Both the position numbers and the translations under genes were made by a program. A stretch of 16,768 nt of DNA, from positions 3,380-20,147 of the forward strand of contig NW_004457667.1 of NCBI RefSeq assembly GCF_000313135.1. The letters run 5' to 3'. Shown one piece after another: positions 8,220 to 16,754 of the stretch. The notes under the pieces are model-generated. The model made no database searches and was not told the origin of the DNA. It worked only from the letters and a program-made list of their open reading frames with translations. Positions within the stretch are counted from its first letter, which is position 1; each line of letters begins with the position of its first letter. This DNA is from Acanthamoeba castellanii str. Neff. Taxonomy: Eukaryota > Discosea > Longamoebia > Acanthamoebidae.

Positions 8220-11200
8220 CTAGTTGGCCTTCATGGCCTTGAACTTCTCGATGGCCTGCTTGATGGCTTCGATCTCCTGGTTCAGCTTGCCGACGCGCTC
8301 GGTGTTGGACTGCTTGACGGCGGCGGGGACCTTGTCCTCGTACATGGGCGCCTTCATCTTCTTCTCGAGAGTCTCGAGCTGCGTGGTCGACTCGCCGAGC
8401 TTCTTCTCCAGCTTCTTGACTTCGACGTCGGGGTCGATCAAGCCCTGTATTGTGTGGCGCACGCATAGGAAGATTAGACATGTCGGCGAAGAGAGAGTGG
8501 TGGAGCTCAAGAAGGAGAAGCTAATGAAGGTTGCCTCAGTGGTAGTGACAAAAAAGTATGATATAATCAGTTATTATCATTTTCAAACTATCGTCATCGA
8601 CAAGATGCAGGTGGAGTGATGAATATAAAGTGGCGGGGTAGGAGGGAGGGGGTACCTTGAGGAAGATGTGGATTTCAACGTTCTCGTTGAGAATATTTAC
8701 AGCGCAGCCGCTGGGCGGCTTGGCGTCGCCCTCGAGGACGTTGACCTCCGAAGCACCAGAGAGGGTGAGGATGATGGGCGCGAAGCCTCGGAAGGTGTTC
8801 CTCAGCTCGTCCGAGTGGAACTCGAGGAAGAAGGTAGGCTTCGAGCTCGGCGGAAGGCCGTTGTCGGCACGCAGGGCGCGCGAGGCACGGATGATGTCCT
8901 GTGCCAGCTTGACGTCGGCCTCCAGCTTCTCGTTGGCCCACGCCTGGGTGTACGCCTGCAGATAAGAAGAAGAGAGAACAAGAGAACGGTGAGCGGGATT
9001 ATTCCAAATCAACCAATACTGGTGTAACTTTATGTGAAGTGGAAATTTGCATGTGTCAGACCCTTAGATGTTCTGAATTGTGTCCCAGCATTACTGCGTT
9101 AGGGCTCGGGTGTGTTCATCATCGACATGGAAACCACGAATATATAATGTGTGTGCGAATGAAAAGGCTTTGGTGATAAAAAAAGGTGGGAGGCAGTACC
9201 GGCTTGGGGTAGGGGGAGACCATGATGCTGCAGATGTTGTCGCCGGGGCGCCTGGGGATGCGCTGGTAGAGCTCCTCAGTGACGAAGGGCATGAACGGAT
9301 GGAGCAGCTTGAGGCCATAGTCGAGGCACGTGTAGAGCGTGTGCTGAGCCGACTTCTGCTCGGGGCTGCCCTTGTTGCGCATGGCGGGCTTGATGGCCTC
9401 CAGGTAGACGTCGCACAGCTCGTAGAGCCAGAAGTTGTAGATGGCGGTGGTGCACTGGGCAAGCTCGAACGACTTCCATCCCTGGTCGGCGTCCTTGACG
9501 GCTGAGTGCAGGCGGCTGAGGATCCACTTCTCCATGATGCTCTCCTGGCCGGTGACGTCAGGCGAGGCGAGGGGCGCGTAGTCGGCGCCGAGGTTCATGA
9601 GCGCGAACTTGGTGGCGTTCCAGAGCTTGTTGCAGAAGTGACGATAGCTGACGACGCGGTTGATGTCGAGGTTGATGTCGCGCCCCTGCGAGGTGTAGGC
9701 GCAGAGGGCGAAGCGCATGGCGTCGGTGCCGCACTCGCTGATGCCGTTCGGGAAGTCCTTCTGCTGGCCCTTGATGGCCTTCTCGACTTCGGAGGCCTCG
9801 AGGTTACCCTCGCGGAGCTTTTGGTGCATATCCGTCAGGCGGATGCCTTCCGTGACGTCGATCGGATCAACGACGTTGCCCAGCGACTTGGACATCTTCC
9901 TGCCGTGAGCATCGCGGACCATCGCGTGCAGAAGGACCTAGACAGAGTAAAAGAGCAGTGGTCAGTAAGCGAGTTCGCCCAGGGTAAGTGTCGTGGTGAT
10001 GAAAGAACAGTGAAGCTTCATCAGAGGCGTAGAAAGGATCTCTCAGGAGCGAGTCTTTAAATTAAAGCCATTTAAAGCCGCCTCAGTCGTCGGACCTTGT
10101 TTTTGACATCATATGAAGCGGAGGATTGTGTGGGATTGCGGTGAGGGAGGGAGGGGGCGATGAAGGAGGTACCTGCGAGAAGGGCAGCTGGCCGGTGAGG
10201 TTGAGGCCCATCATGACCATGCGGGCGACCCAGAAGAACAGGATGTCGTGGCCCGTCTCGAGGAGAGAAGTGGGGTAGAAGGCCTTGAGGTCGGCAGTTT
10301 CGTTGGGCCAGCCCATGACTGAGAACGGGAACAGGCCCGCAGAGAACCACGTGTCGAGGACGTCGGGGTCCTGCTCGAGCTTGATCTTCTCCGGCGCGAC
10401 GTCGGCGTGCTTGGCCTTGGCCTTCGCGAAGGCGTCGTCATACGAACGACCAACAACCCAGTTGTTCTGATCCTCTGGCTGCATGATGTGAAACGGATTA
10501 CGTCAGTCGAATGGATCAAGCCCACTCCGTAAGGGGAAGACGTACATCAGGGGTGGGCTGTCCGTCGATGTGGACGAGGTAGGCAGGGATGCGGTGGCCC
10601 CACCAGAGCTGGCGAGAAATGCACCAATCCTGGATGTTCTCCAGCCATCTGTACCAGACAGCCTCGTGCATCGAGGGAACGATCTCCAGGCGCTTCTCCC
10701 TAACCGCCTGTGCAGCGAGTAAAGAAAAATTGATGGTCAGTTAAGGATTGAGCCAGGCCTAGAAAAGATGCTTCTGTGCGTGAGCGTGTTGTTTTCTATA
10801 CAAAAAATAAATGTATAGTCAGACCCTTAGATGTTCTGAATTGTGTCCCAGCATTACTGCGTTAGGGCTCGGGTGTGTTCATCACATACAACAACGCTGA
10901 GTAAATTCTACCGAATGAGGGAGAAGTCAAGAAGTGAGTACCTTGACGGCCTCGTCGGCCATGCCCTTGCATCGGACCCACCACTGGGGCTTGAGGCGAG
11001 GCTCGATGACGTCCTTGGTACGCGAGCAGATGGGGATGATCATGGGGTTGTCCTGGCTCTCCCTGATCAGACCCTTCTCCTCTAGCGCCTGCGTGACGGC
11101 AACGCGAGCGTCGAAGCGCTTCATGCCCGTGAAGGGAGCACCGCCCTCCTCGTTGATGAGGCCGTCATCGGTGAAGATGTTGATCATCTCCAGGCTGTGC

Positions 11201-12874
11201 CTCTTACCGCACTCGTAATCCTTGGGATCGTGAGCGGGTGTGATCTTAACAGCACCTGTACACATAAGGGCGAGAGGGTAAGTCCACAGATGGCCAAGCA
11301 AGATCACAAAATATTGTGCACATAATAAGCGCAGAGGTGTGTGTGTCAGACCCTTAGATGTTCTGAATTGTGTCCCAGCATTACTGCGTTAGGGCTCGGG
11401 TGTGTTCATCATCGACGTGACCTTTTAAGAAATTTGGAGTGCTTTGCGCGCGTGCCAGAGCAGGTCCAGAATCGTACCAGTTCCGACCTCCTTGTCGACG
11501 AGGATCGAGTCGGTGATGATGGGAATCCGTCGGCCGTTGAAAGGGTGGACCGCAAACTTGCCGTGGAGATGCTTGTAGCGCTCGTCATCCGGGTGAACGG
11601 CGATGGCGGTATCTCCGAGCATGGTCTCGATACGGGTGGTGGAGACGACGATCTGCTCCTCCGAGTTCTCGATGGGGTACGCGAACGAAGTGAGGACACC
11701 GAACTCGACCTCCTGTTTGCCGTAGCCGGGGACCTTCATCTTGTGGCGGCCCTTGAGGTCCTTGTGCTCGACCTCGACGTCGGAAATGGCGGTCTTGAGC
11801 TCGGTACACCAGTTGACCAGGCGAGTGCCACGGTAGATGAGACCGTTTTCGTACATGCGAACGAACGCTTCGACGACCGCAACGGACAGTTTCTGAGTAG
11901 GGAGTGGCGTGTGAATACAAAAGTTACATTTTCTCTGCATTTGCTGAAGCGGATTGGCAGTACCTCATCCATGGTGAAAACCTCGCGGGACCAATCGAGG
12001 GAAGATCCCAATCGCCGAAGCTGATTGCAGATCTGAGCACCATAATCGTTCTTCCACCGCCAAACCTCCTCGATGAACTTCTCGCGGCCGAGATCGTGAC
12101 GCGAAAGATCGCGCTCCTTCTTCAGCTTCTTCTCGACAACGACCTGCGTGGCAATACCGGCATGATCTGTGCCCGGAACCCACAGGACGTTCTTACCGCT
12201 CATGCGGTGCCTGCATTGGGCGGCAAGTGATTAGTTTTTCAAATCGGATTCAGTGGGCCTAACTCCGCTGAGCGTCACCAGAGCGGTTTTGACGTACCAT
12301 CTGCACAGAGAGTCCTGAATGGAGTTGGTAAGGGCATGGCCCATGTGCAAGCTGCCGGTGACGTTCGGCGGCGGGATGACGATGACGAACTTCTCCTTGG
12401 TCTGATCGTTCTCATCAGCGCGGAAGAAGCCCTGTGCGGCCCACCAGTCGTACCACGCGGCCTCGACGGCCGGCGGATCGTACTCATTCAGCATGGGCTG
12501 TGACATATCTGTAAAACGATCGATCTGAGTCAGATTTTGTTGTTCAGAGCCAATTTTATCGCGATTTCACTGTACGCACCCTTCTTCTCACCCTTCGGGG
12601 TAGTGTTGTGGAATTCCTTCTTCAGACGGATTTCATCCTTCTTGGCTTTCTGAATAATCAGAATTAAGACAAAAATTAGATCGTGGCGTGAGCGGGAATT
12701 AAACAAATGCAACCGTACGTGGCCAGGTACCTTCTCGCCAGCAGCGGGCGCGGCCTTCTTCGGGGCAGGCTGCTTCTTCGGGGCGGGCTGCTTCTTGGCC
12801 TTCGGCTGCTGCTGGGGCTTCTGCTCCGGCTGCTGCGCGGTCTGCTCTGTCGATTTCTCGATTTGTCCCTCCAT
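8220..12874 (-). CDS. VARS: Valyl-tRNA synthetase; host of intronic snoRNAs
   Basis: Class I aminoacyl-tRNA synthetase that charges tRNA-Val; cytosolic, perhaps also mitochondrial. Exons on the minus strand: 12874-12731, 12649-12580, 12508-12298, 12210-11964, 11892-11478, 11255-10942, 10707-10546, 10478-10173, 9937-9200, 8955-8656, 8444-8220. They splice to 1043 residues with consistent phases. Seen: a Lys/Pro/Gln-rich N-terminal extension with repeated KKQPAP, then [14 protein letters not shown], the HIGH-type [17 protein letters not shown] and [45 protein letters not shown] and the KMSKS motif ([10 protein letters not shown]) follow. The anticodon-binding domain and a C-terminal coiled-coil arm complete it. 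No GST-like N-terminal domain is present. Introns are either 67-87 nt or 211-244 nt; of the long ones, three carry clear C/D snoRNAs and two carry candidates. Intron 1 (81 nt) is stop-free and in frame. Confidence 0.95.
8531..8603 (-). ncRNA. Candidate box C/D snoRNA in VARS intron 10
   Basis: Lies in the 211-nt intron 8445-8655 on the host strand. C box AUGACGA (8597-8591; one mismatch to RUGAUGA), internal CUGA as possible D', and D box CUGA (8539-8536). The terminal stem is UUGUC (8603-8599) with GGCAA (8535-8531), one U-G wobble. Directly upstream of box D, UUGUCACUACC is complementary over 11 nt to the conserved 18S segment GGUAGUGACAA. The fifth-nucleotide rule points at the A of GGUAG, where I know of no methylation. 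The C box starts 58 nt after the donor and the D box ends 91 nt before the acceptor, matching the clear copies. The imperfect C box is the main weakness. Confidence 0.5.
9050..9129 (-). ncRNA. Box C/D snoRNA copy A in VARS intron 9
   Basis: Core 9122-9056 on the host strand: C box AUGAUGA (9122-9116) and D box CUGA (9059-9056), 67 nt in all. The terminal stem is CAUGU (9129-9125) with ACAUG (9054-9050). Just upstream of box D, CAGAACAUCUAAGGG is complementary over 15 nt to the conserved 18S rRNA segment CCCUUAGAUGUUCUG. By the fifth-nucleotide rule it would direct 2'-O-methylation of the first U after CCC. The possible internal D' (CUGG) and C' boxes are unclear. The host intron is 8956-9199 (244 nt). 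Confidence 0.85.
10043..10112 (-). ncRNA. Weak box C/D-like candidate in VARS intron 8
   Basis: In the 235-nt intron 9938-10172. C-like box AUGAUGU (10112-10106; last base off consensus), internal CUGA as possible D' box, and D box CUGA (10046-10043). It sits 60 nt from the donor and 105 nt from the acceptor, like the clear copies. Upstream of box D, UUUAAAGACUCG could pair with a 5.8S-type CGAGUCUUUGAA (12 pairs, one wobble), but I cannot confirm that this organism's 5.8S has that sequence. The terminal stem is poor (about three pairs). Placement is the best argument. Confidence 0.33.
10812..10890 (-). ncRNA. Box C/D snoRNA copy B in VARS intron 6
   Basis: Core 10885-10819, identical to copy A except for the first base of the C box (GUGAUGA, still consensus). 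D box CUGA is at 10822-10819. The terminal stem differs in sequence from copy A yet is again complementary: UGUAU (10890-10886) with AUACA (10816-10812). It has the same 15-nt 18S antisense element. The host intron is 10708-10941 (234 nt). Flanks outside the core are unrelated to the other two copies. Confidence 0.85.
11346..11412 (-). ncRNA. Box C/D snoRNA copy C in VARS intron 5
   Basis: Core identical to copy A, with C box AUGAUGA at 11412-11406 and D box CUGA at 11349-11346. Identity to copy A extends to 75 nt (11342-11416). The close terminal stem seen in copy A is broken here by a few substitutions; only about two pairs remain next to the boxes, plus a possible AGGU/ACCU four-pair stem further out. 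The copy may rely on an external stem or be poorly processed. The host intron is 11256-11477 (222 nt). Confidence 0.75.
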
Positions 12875-12920
12875 CTTTTGATTTGACGTTTGTGTGGATC
12901 AAAGGGATGTGTGGCGTCTA

Positions 12921-12934
12921 CACGTGTACACGTG
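12921..12934. promoter_or_regulatory. 14-bp palindrome with two CACGTG E-boxes upstream of VARS
   Basis: CACGTGTACACGTG is a perfect palindrome holding two CACGTG hexamers, 47-60 bp upstream of the VARS ATG. CACGTG is the classic bHLH/bZIP site. No factor can be named for this organism. The 254-bp gap 12875-13128 also contains the 3' end of the upstream membrane-protein gene, with no obvious AATAAA. Confidence 0.4.
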
Positions 12935-13128
12935 ATCAGGTCGAGAGACTGGCACTGGGGTTACGGAAGGTCGGGTTGGGTTTGGCTGACGCAGGCAAAA
13001 ACAAAAATAAAAGCCAGCGCTCGTCGACAAAAATATACCGGCAGAGAAGCCGAACTGGGAAATTGTCAAGAAACGACTCCGCTCGGCCAGTAGTGTCGAC
13101 AGAATGTAAGAGCAAGGGTACGCTCGTA

Positions 13129-15755
13129 TCAGAGAGAGTCGTAGGGGCTGGAGAAGGCGCGGGCGTTGTCCTGGGCAGCGCTCTTGTTGAGGTACTGGAG
13201 TTCCTGTTGGCCGCTGAAGGTGCCCTCGCTGGGTGGCGCGCCGAACAGCTTGGCGTGCTCCTGCTCGAATCGGCTGGGCAGCAGGCCGAAGAAGATGCCT
13301 CGGCCGTTGATCAGCTCGAGCCCATCCCTGGGCAGGTACAGCCTGCCAATCACGAATAAAACAATCCAGAGAGGAATTAGCAAAATAATTAATAGTAAAG
13401 CAAAAGTGGCTACGACCTGGAAACACGACGGGAAGGCGTACCAGGCGCCAACGAGCAGTTCAATCAGGAAGTTGAGCGTGTAGCACACGCCCATGATGGT
13501 CTTGTAACGGTAGTAGGAGGCGTAACCCTGGCTGCAAACGTGCGAGAAACGTGCACGACAACCAGCACAATCATGTCAGCCGATAAAAAAAAGCGTGGGG
13601 GCAGTGGATTGAAGAGTTTGGACCTGACAATGACCATGAGCGGCAGCATGAAGAACCAGATGGTAGCCAGAACGGCGAAGGGGATGTGGAAGCGGATCTT
13701 CATCTCCTTGGAGTACCCGTGGAGCACCTCGCCAGACCGCCGAGCACGCTCCTGGTCTTCCGGGCCTGTTCGAGTAACGATTGCCCCCTAAGTATTTACG
13801 CCATAGCCACGCGCGCGAACCCAGCAGCCGGTGGGCACGTACTGATGCTGTCTGTTCGTTGAATGTCCTGGTAGACGCTGAACACGAAGTACATCCAAAT
13901 CAAACCTGTTCACCGAACGTATGCCATTAGTGTCATTGAACGAGCTCGGCTCTCAGCAATCGCTTAGTGCGTACCGCGGAGGACGAGGTTGATGATGCCG
14001 GGCGCGCTCTCAAAGGTGGTGTTGGTGGAGATGTCCTCGTCCTCAATGTTCTCCCAGATGTAGAAGGCCACGTAGGAGAGCGACCACACGCAGAAGATGC
14101 AGATCAGGAGCACCTTGTTGTGGATGTAGTTGGTTGTCAGGGTGTAGCCCTTCGCCATCAGCATCAGGAGCCCCACGAACAGCACTCGGCCGCACATCTC
14201 CAGCACTGCGCGTCGTGCGAGTGTGAGTGGCCCGACCTACTGTCGGCACGAACCCCGCAGTTCATTGCAGCAATGGCATTGAGCGAGGTGGCGGTGGTAC
14301 CGTCGCCGAAGCCGAGCACACCCGTAGCACCGATGCCGTCATCTGCGTAGATGGCCTCGTGGATGAACATGAAGAACTTGCTGCACATCTCGAGCAGGAT
14401 GACACCGACCCACAGTTGGAACAGCTGGTATCCCACAAGATCGTTCACGGGCCGAAGTCAGTAAGTGGGTATGATCAAACCGAGTGGCACTGAGGCAAGA
14501 AACATCAATAATAATAATAATAATAATAAAATTAATTAATGAATATACCTGGGTGACAGTGCCAAAGGTGCCATTGCGCCACTTGAGCGAGAGGAGAGCG
14601 ACGACAAGCGCGCCCACGATGAAGTAGAATAGGAAGTAGCACAGGTACAATACAGCAAGGCCTGGATTGAGATGCACCACCGACGGGATCGTTAGCTTCA
14701 CTAACACTGATTCAAGCGGTGGCGAGCATTCAAGATTGAGGATTACCCTGGTCTTCATACGAGAACTGCTCTTGCCAGTAGTCACCTGTATATTCAAAAA
14801 ACATGTAAATAAATAAACACATAAATAATAATAAATACCAAATAATTCATAATCAACGAACCGTGGTTGAGCATCTCGAGCGTGTACTTGAAGTCGATGG
14901 GACCCTTCTCGCACCGCGAGACGGCAAAGTACCAGTACCTGTTGGATAAACGCGGTGTTGTGCGGCATCAACCGCCGTTGGTGAGTCACATGTAAGCACT
15001 CCCCACAGGAGACGTTGTGGCCGAGGCTGAGCGCGCACCTGGGGCGTGTCTTGTCGGAGAAGTGCGTCAGGAGGAGGTGGTTGGCCATGATCGGCTGCAC
15101 ACCTGCCGCCCGGCCACTGTTCTGTGCAATTTGTCGAACCTGAACGCATCACCAGCCAACAAAACATTTCCAAATCAGCATGCCGCGTTGCGTTGCGTTG
15201 CGTTGCGTTGCGTTGCGTTGCGTTTACCTTCTCGCAGGAGAGGCCCTTGTCGTAGACCTCATCCCACACGGTGTCATCGAATGTGAGGAGCATGAGGTCG
15301 GTCTCGTTCTTGATGTTGCCCGGCGTGAATCGCATCAGCCCCTTGCCTGCTCACACGCGCACAGGGCAAACGCCAGGCGATCGTTCAGCGGAGAAAAAGG
15401 GAACGAAAAGTAATAAGAAACAATAATTATGTTACATAAATAATATTGACGAAATAAACGCTGTGGAACCAGCGTACGCTTGTTCTCCTAGGATCATAAG
15501 GATGAAGAATGATGTTTTTTTAAAAAAACAAAATCTCAAACAAACGATAATGGCTGCACAAATGTAATTTAATCAGAAATCTGAGAGGTGGAAGGCAAAA
15601 GAGGGAGGCAAACCGGCATCGGAATAGCAGAACTTGGCCATAAATTCGAGGGGGGTTTGCTGCTGGTTGAAGTTGTCCTCAACCACACGGCCCTGCGCCC
15701 AGCCGACCAAGCAAACCACCAGCACCAGCGCCACAACTGCCCTCTGCACTCCCAT
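13129..15755 (-). CDS. Seven-transmembrane protein, TMEM145/GPR180 family
   Basis: Membrane protein with a secreted-side N-terminal domain and seven helices, resembling animal TMEM145 and GPR180 (intimal thickness receptor). Exons on the minus strand: 15755-15614, 15346-15228, 15139-15039, 14938-14862, 14785-14747, 14661-14549, 14424-14301, 14205-13975, 13905-13843, 13765-13624, 13531-13442, 13342-13129; 484 residues. Seen: a signal peptide (VVALVLVVCLVGWAQG), then FMAKFCYSDAG, YWYFAVSRCEKG and DYWQEQFSYED. Helices lie near 160-185, 198-220, 239-262, 269-289, 316-328, 361-383 and 392-413. YADDGIGATG and AKGYTLTTN match family landmarks. The final exon is a soluble tail with a conserved-looking LYLPRDGLELINGRG. 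Intron 11 (99 nt) is open, in frame and hydrophobic if read, so the C-terminal join is the least certain. The role is unknown; trafficking or signalling is possible. Confidence 0.82.
15185..15224 (-). repeat. GCGTT/AACGC pentanucleotide repeat, 8 units, in an intron
   Basis: Eight perfect GCGTT units on the plus strand (AACGC in the transcript) begin three bases after the GTAAAC donor of intron 2 (15140-15227) of the seven-transmembrane gene. It is the second perfect pentanucleotide repeat found in an intron of this window. Confidence 0.95.
15466..15485. repeat. Near-perfect 20-bp palindrome in a long intron
   Basis: Centred on the perfect 10-mer AGCGTACGCT with GAAC/GTTC arms. It lies in the 267-nt intron 1 (15347-15613) of the seven-transmembrane gene, the longest intron in the window. 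In the same intron, 15514-15529 is a perfect 16-bp palindrome of seven Ts then seven As flanked by G and C. I see no C/D boxes there. Confidence 0.5.
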
Positions 15756-15913
15756 CTCTCTCCTCGCCAGTCTCGCGGTGCAACAAAATGTTTTCCGCCA
15801 CTTGTGGCCGCGGAGCAATTACGGAGTTAAACAGAGTGGTGTTTTGGTCACTTCGCGCGAGATGCTTGTGGATGACAAGATGCGGGTTACTCTTTGTTGT
15901 GGTTGTTGTTGTT

Positions 15914-16728
15914 CTATTCACTGTGCCTCCGTTGCATCTCGCGCTGCAGGTTTTGCGCTGCGCTCTGATTCCCAACCGAACGGAATCCCTGTCGCGATAC
16001 CGCAAGTGTTGTGCGTGTCAGTCCAAGGCGAGGTGTCTTGTTTGGTGTCGTGTTTCGTGCGTGGGTGGTACCTCGATGAGCTGTCGGTAGTGCTCGGGCC
16101 GGGGGTCGTGTCCGGCCTCCTTCATTTGCGAGAAGACAACGTCGGCTCGGCCGATCTGCTTTGCGCCGACGTAGAGGCTGAGCATGCGGGCGAAGACATC
16201 GTACGGCGGGATCATCATGGTCTGCAGCGCCATGCCGTAGGCCTGCTTCGCCAGCTCCAGCACCTCCTCCTGCGAGGGGATCGGCTCCTTGATGTAGTTC
16301 ACTTGCCCTTTCCTCCTGCATTGCCGCCCACCCTCATTAACGTCATAAAAACGCTTTGGTTTCGAAGAAGAAGAAGAAGGTGTGGGAGGCCATACGACAA
16401 GTCGGCGATCTTCTCCAACAGATTCATGTAGATCACATAGGTGTCATCGTCTGGCTCGCATAGCGGCTCGGGGAGGCCCTGAAGGAAAAAAGAGGGGATG
16501 ATGAGTCGAGGTCTCGCGCACAACACTGCACGCATAGAGTGGGGCCGGTCTGGAGTGGTGTCGTTGGTCGTGTCGTGTGTTAGGGTGGTACCTCGGTGTG
16601 TGTGCTGTAGGAGAGCCTGGTGGGGTGAGGGTGCATAAGGTTGAAGATGGCCGTCGCCTTGCCCAGGTGCAGCGCTTTGCAATAGGACAGCAACGCGCGG
16701 TTGATTACGAACACCTCGAGCTCTCGAC
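15914..16728 (-). CDS. Pentatricopeptide-repeat-like protein (5' partial)
   Basis: C-terminal exons of a helical-repeat protein; PPR proteins usually bind RNA in mitochondria or plastids. Exons on the minus strand: 16728-16592, 16478-16396, 16315-16072, 15964-15914, about 171 residues, with upstream exons beyond the right edge. Seen: a PPR-like unit YDVFARMLSLYVGAK continuing into IGRADVVFSQMKEAGHDP, an earlier unit NRALLSYCKALHLG continuing into KATAIFNLM, and DTYVIYMNLLEKIADLS between them. The last exon gives a short basic tail ending QRRHSE. The acceptor at 15965 was chosen over another in-frame AG 12-15 bases further on. Introns are 113, 80 and 107 nt. The first visible exon follows a long CA tract that acts as its acceptor region. 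The specific target is unknown. Confidence 0.65.
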
Positions 16729-16729
16729 C

Positions 16730-16754
16730 TGTGTGTGTGTGTGTGTGTGTGTGT
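16730..16754. repeat. GT/CA microsatellite at a splice acceptor
   Basis: An uninterrupted (GT)12 on the plus strand, read as (CA)n in the transcript, sits directly before the CAG acceptor of the first visible exon of the PPR-like gene. It occupies the place of a polypyrimidine tract. Confidence 0.85.

Noticed and set aside
9962..10025. A second C/D-like pair in VARS intron 8 (CUGAUGA and CUGA on the minus strand)
   Set aside because: The box D would lie only about 24 nt from the acceptor, the C box sits in a 7-bp hairpin with downstream sequence, no terminal stem forms, and I know of no rRNA match for the guide.
9080..10060. Plus-strand open frames opposite the valyl-tRNA synthetase exons
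   Set aside because: They mirror the high-GC3 minus-strand coding exons and have no recognisable domain.
9056..11412. The 66-nt triple repeat as a transposon fragment or a CRISPR-like array
   Set aside because: There are no target-site duplications, no coding capacity and irregular spacing of 0.5-1.8 kb with coding exons between. The C/D boxes and rRNA match explain it better.
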